Shown here: positions 6,157-6,519 of the stretch, one piece after another
Numbering within the stretch: position 1 is the stretch's first letter
Layout of the letters: each line of letters opens with the position of its first letter
Position numbers and translations under genes: made by a program
DNA from: Bacilli bacterium
GTDB taxonomy: Bacteria > Bacillota_I > Bacilli_A > RF39 > UBA660
Reading direction: 5' to 3'
NCBI GenBank assembly: GCA_900757295.1
Contig: CAAENH010000056.1
Span: 1 to 6,519 of the forward strand
Length of the DNA: 6,519 bases
Notes under the pieces: model-generated
The model's input: only the letters and a program-made list of their open reading frames with translations
Told to the model about the DNA's origin: nothing
Database searches by the model: none

Positions 6157-6183
6157 TAAATGGATTTGGAGGAGTAGTAAGAA

Positions 6184-6519
6184 ATGTTTGAAGAATTATT
6201 AATATCAGTACTATTTATTATTGTTTTAATTATTTTGTGCATAATTTCTAATTTGTATTCAAAAAAGGAAGGGAAAAAAGAAAAATATATAATGTTAAGG
6301 AATTCAATTAAAGAAGATTTAAAAGAGAACTTTATATCGGAAGAAGAATACTGGCAATATAATAAAGAGTATAGTGATAAAATTAAAAAAATAAAAGAAG
6401 ATATACAATTATATGAGGAGGAAAAAGAAACAATAAAAAATAACGATACTGATTGGATGAATATATTTAAAAAGAAAGAAAAAATAAATGAACTAAATAG
6501 ATTATTGATAGATGAGTTA
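6184..6519 (+). CDS. Membrane-anchored coiled-coil protein with serine recombinase-like tail (partial, runs off right edge)
   Basis: The frame is open from the ATG at 6184 to the window end (112 codons, no stop). GGAGGAG (6168-6174) lies 9 nt upstream and an in-frame TAA at 6178-6180 fixes the start region. Residues 5-24 form a clear transmembrane helix, followed by a basic stretch (27-34). Residues 35-85 are a charged, probable coiled coil including DLKENFISEEEYWQYNKEY. Residues 91-112 read WMNIFKKKEKINELNRLLID plus two more residues. The second half resembles the coiled-coil region and its W-x(3)-FKK-x(4)-INELNR-type follow-on in the C-terminal part of large serine recombinases (TndX/TnpX type), from memory of that family. 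The catalytic resolvase domain and zinc ribbon are not upstream, and a membrane helix takes their place. It could be a real membrane protein that shares a coiled coil by descent or convergence, or a recombinase remnant with a new N-terminus. Function unknown. Confidence 0.6.
   Translation, partial: MFEELLISVLFIIVLIILCIISNLYSKKEGKKEKYIMLRNSIKEDLKENFISEEEYWQYNKEYSDKIKKIKEDIQLYEEEKETIKNNDTDWMNIFKKKEKINELNRLLIDEL

Noticed and set aside
6096..6191. Plus-strand frame between the XRE gene and the membrane-coil gene that reads like a protein tail (contains KLYADIEMMEINGFGG)
   Set aside because: It has no family I can name, overlaps the start of the next gene, has a stop just upstream at 6093-6095, and coincides with the XRE promoter. 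It could be a relic of a lost gene but cannot be supported.
1..6519. CRISPR arrays, tRNA or rRNA genes, insertion sequence ends, known riboswitches
   Set aside because: No regularly spaced repeats, tRNA-like cloverleaf, transposase, terminal inverted repeats or recognisable riboswitch core were seen on either strand. Short AT-rich repeats are at background level.

Overview
This window looks like DNA from a low-GC Gram-positive anaerobe of the Clostridia (Bacillota). It is very AT-rich (roughly a quarter GC by eye), uses A/T-ending codons, has strong AAAGGAG-type ribosome binding sites, and its protein families are typical of clostridial accessory regions. The species cannot be read from the sequence.

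Layout. At the left edge is the 5' end of a ParA-type partition ATPase. It has a good ribosome binding site and an intact Walker A motif, but recognisable homology stops after about 50 residues and the frame closes at 250. The rest of parA is not found anywhere in the window. Next comes an AT-rich intergenic stretch holding an operator-like block (305-347), then a monofunctional GT51 peptidoglycan glycosyltransferase (415-1104). An extended -10 promoter follows (1148-1156), then an OmpR-family response regulator (1197-1859) and an intramembrane-sensing histidine kinase (1856-2872), overlapping by ATGA. A second near-identical copy of the operator block (2903-2945) precedes an ABC ATPase (2991-3758) and a ten-helix FtsX/BceB-type permease (3748-5793), again overlapping. 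A hairpin terminator (5814-5835) separates the permease from a convergent small XRE-type regulator (5839-6078, minus strand). Divergent from that regulator is an open reading frame that runs off the right edge (6184-6519). It encodes one membrane helix followed by a coiled-coil segment resembling the C-terminal region of large serine recombinases.

How the genes fit together. The core is a BceRS-BceAB-type peptide-antibiotic sensing and detoxification module. In this family the permease, through its large extracellular domain, reports antibiotic binding at lipid II cycle intermediates to a kinase that has almost no extracellular domain of its own. The regulator then switches on the transporter. 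Two things stand out here. First, a lipid II-consuming glycosyltransferase is bundled with the module. Second, the glycosyltransferase and the transporter each carry the same 43-bp block (40/43 identical), containing a TTACA-N4-TGTAA operator of the kind described for BceR-like regulators. The regulator-kinase pair instead has its own extended -10 promoter without that block. The simplest reading is one regulon with two outputs: the transporter removes the drug from lipid-linked substrates, and the glycosyltransferase keeps polymerising lipid II.

The parA remnant on the left and the recombinase-like tail on the right suggest that the cassette sits in, or beside, a mobile element. No integrase, att site or terminal repeat is visible in the window to prove it.
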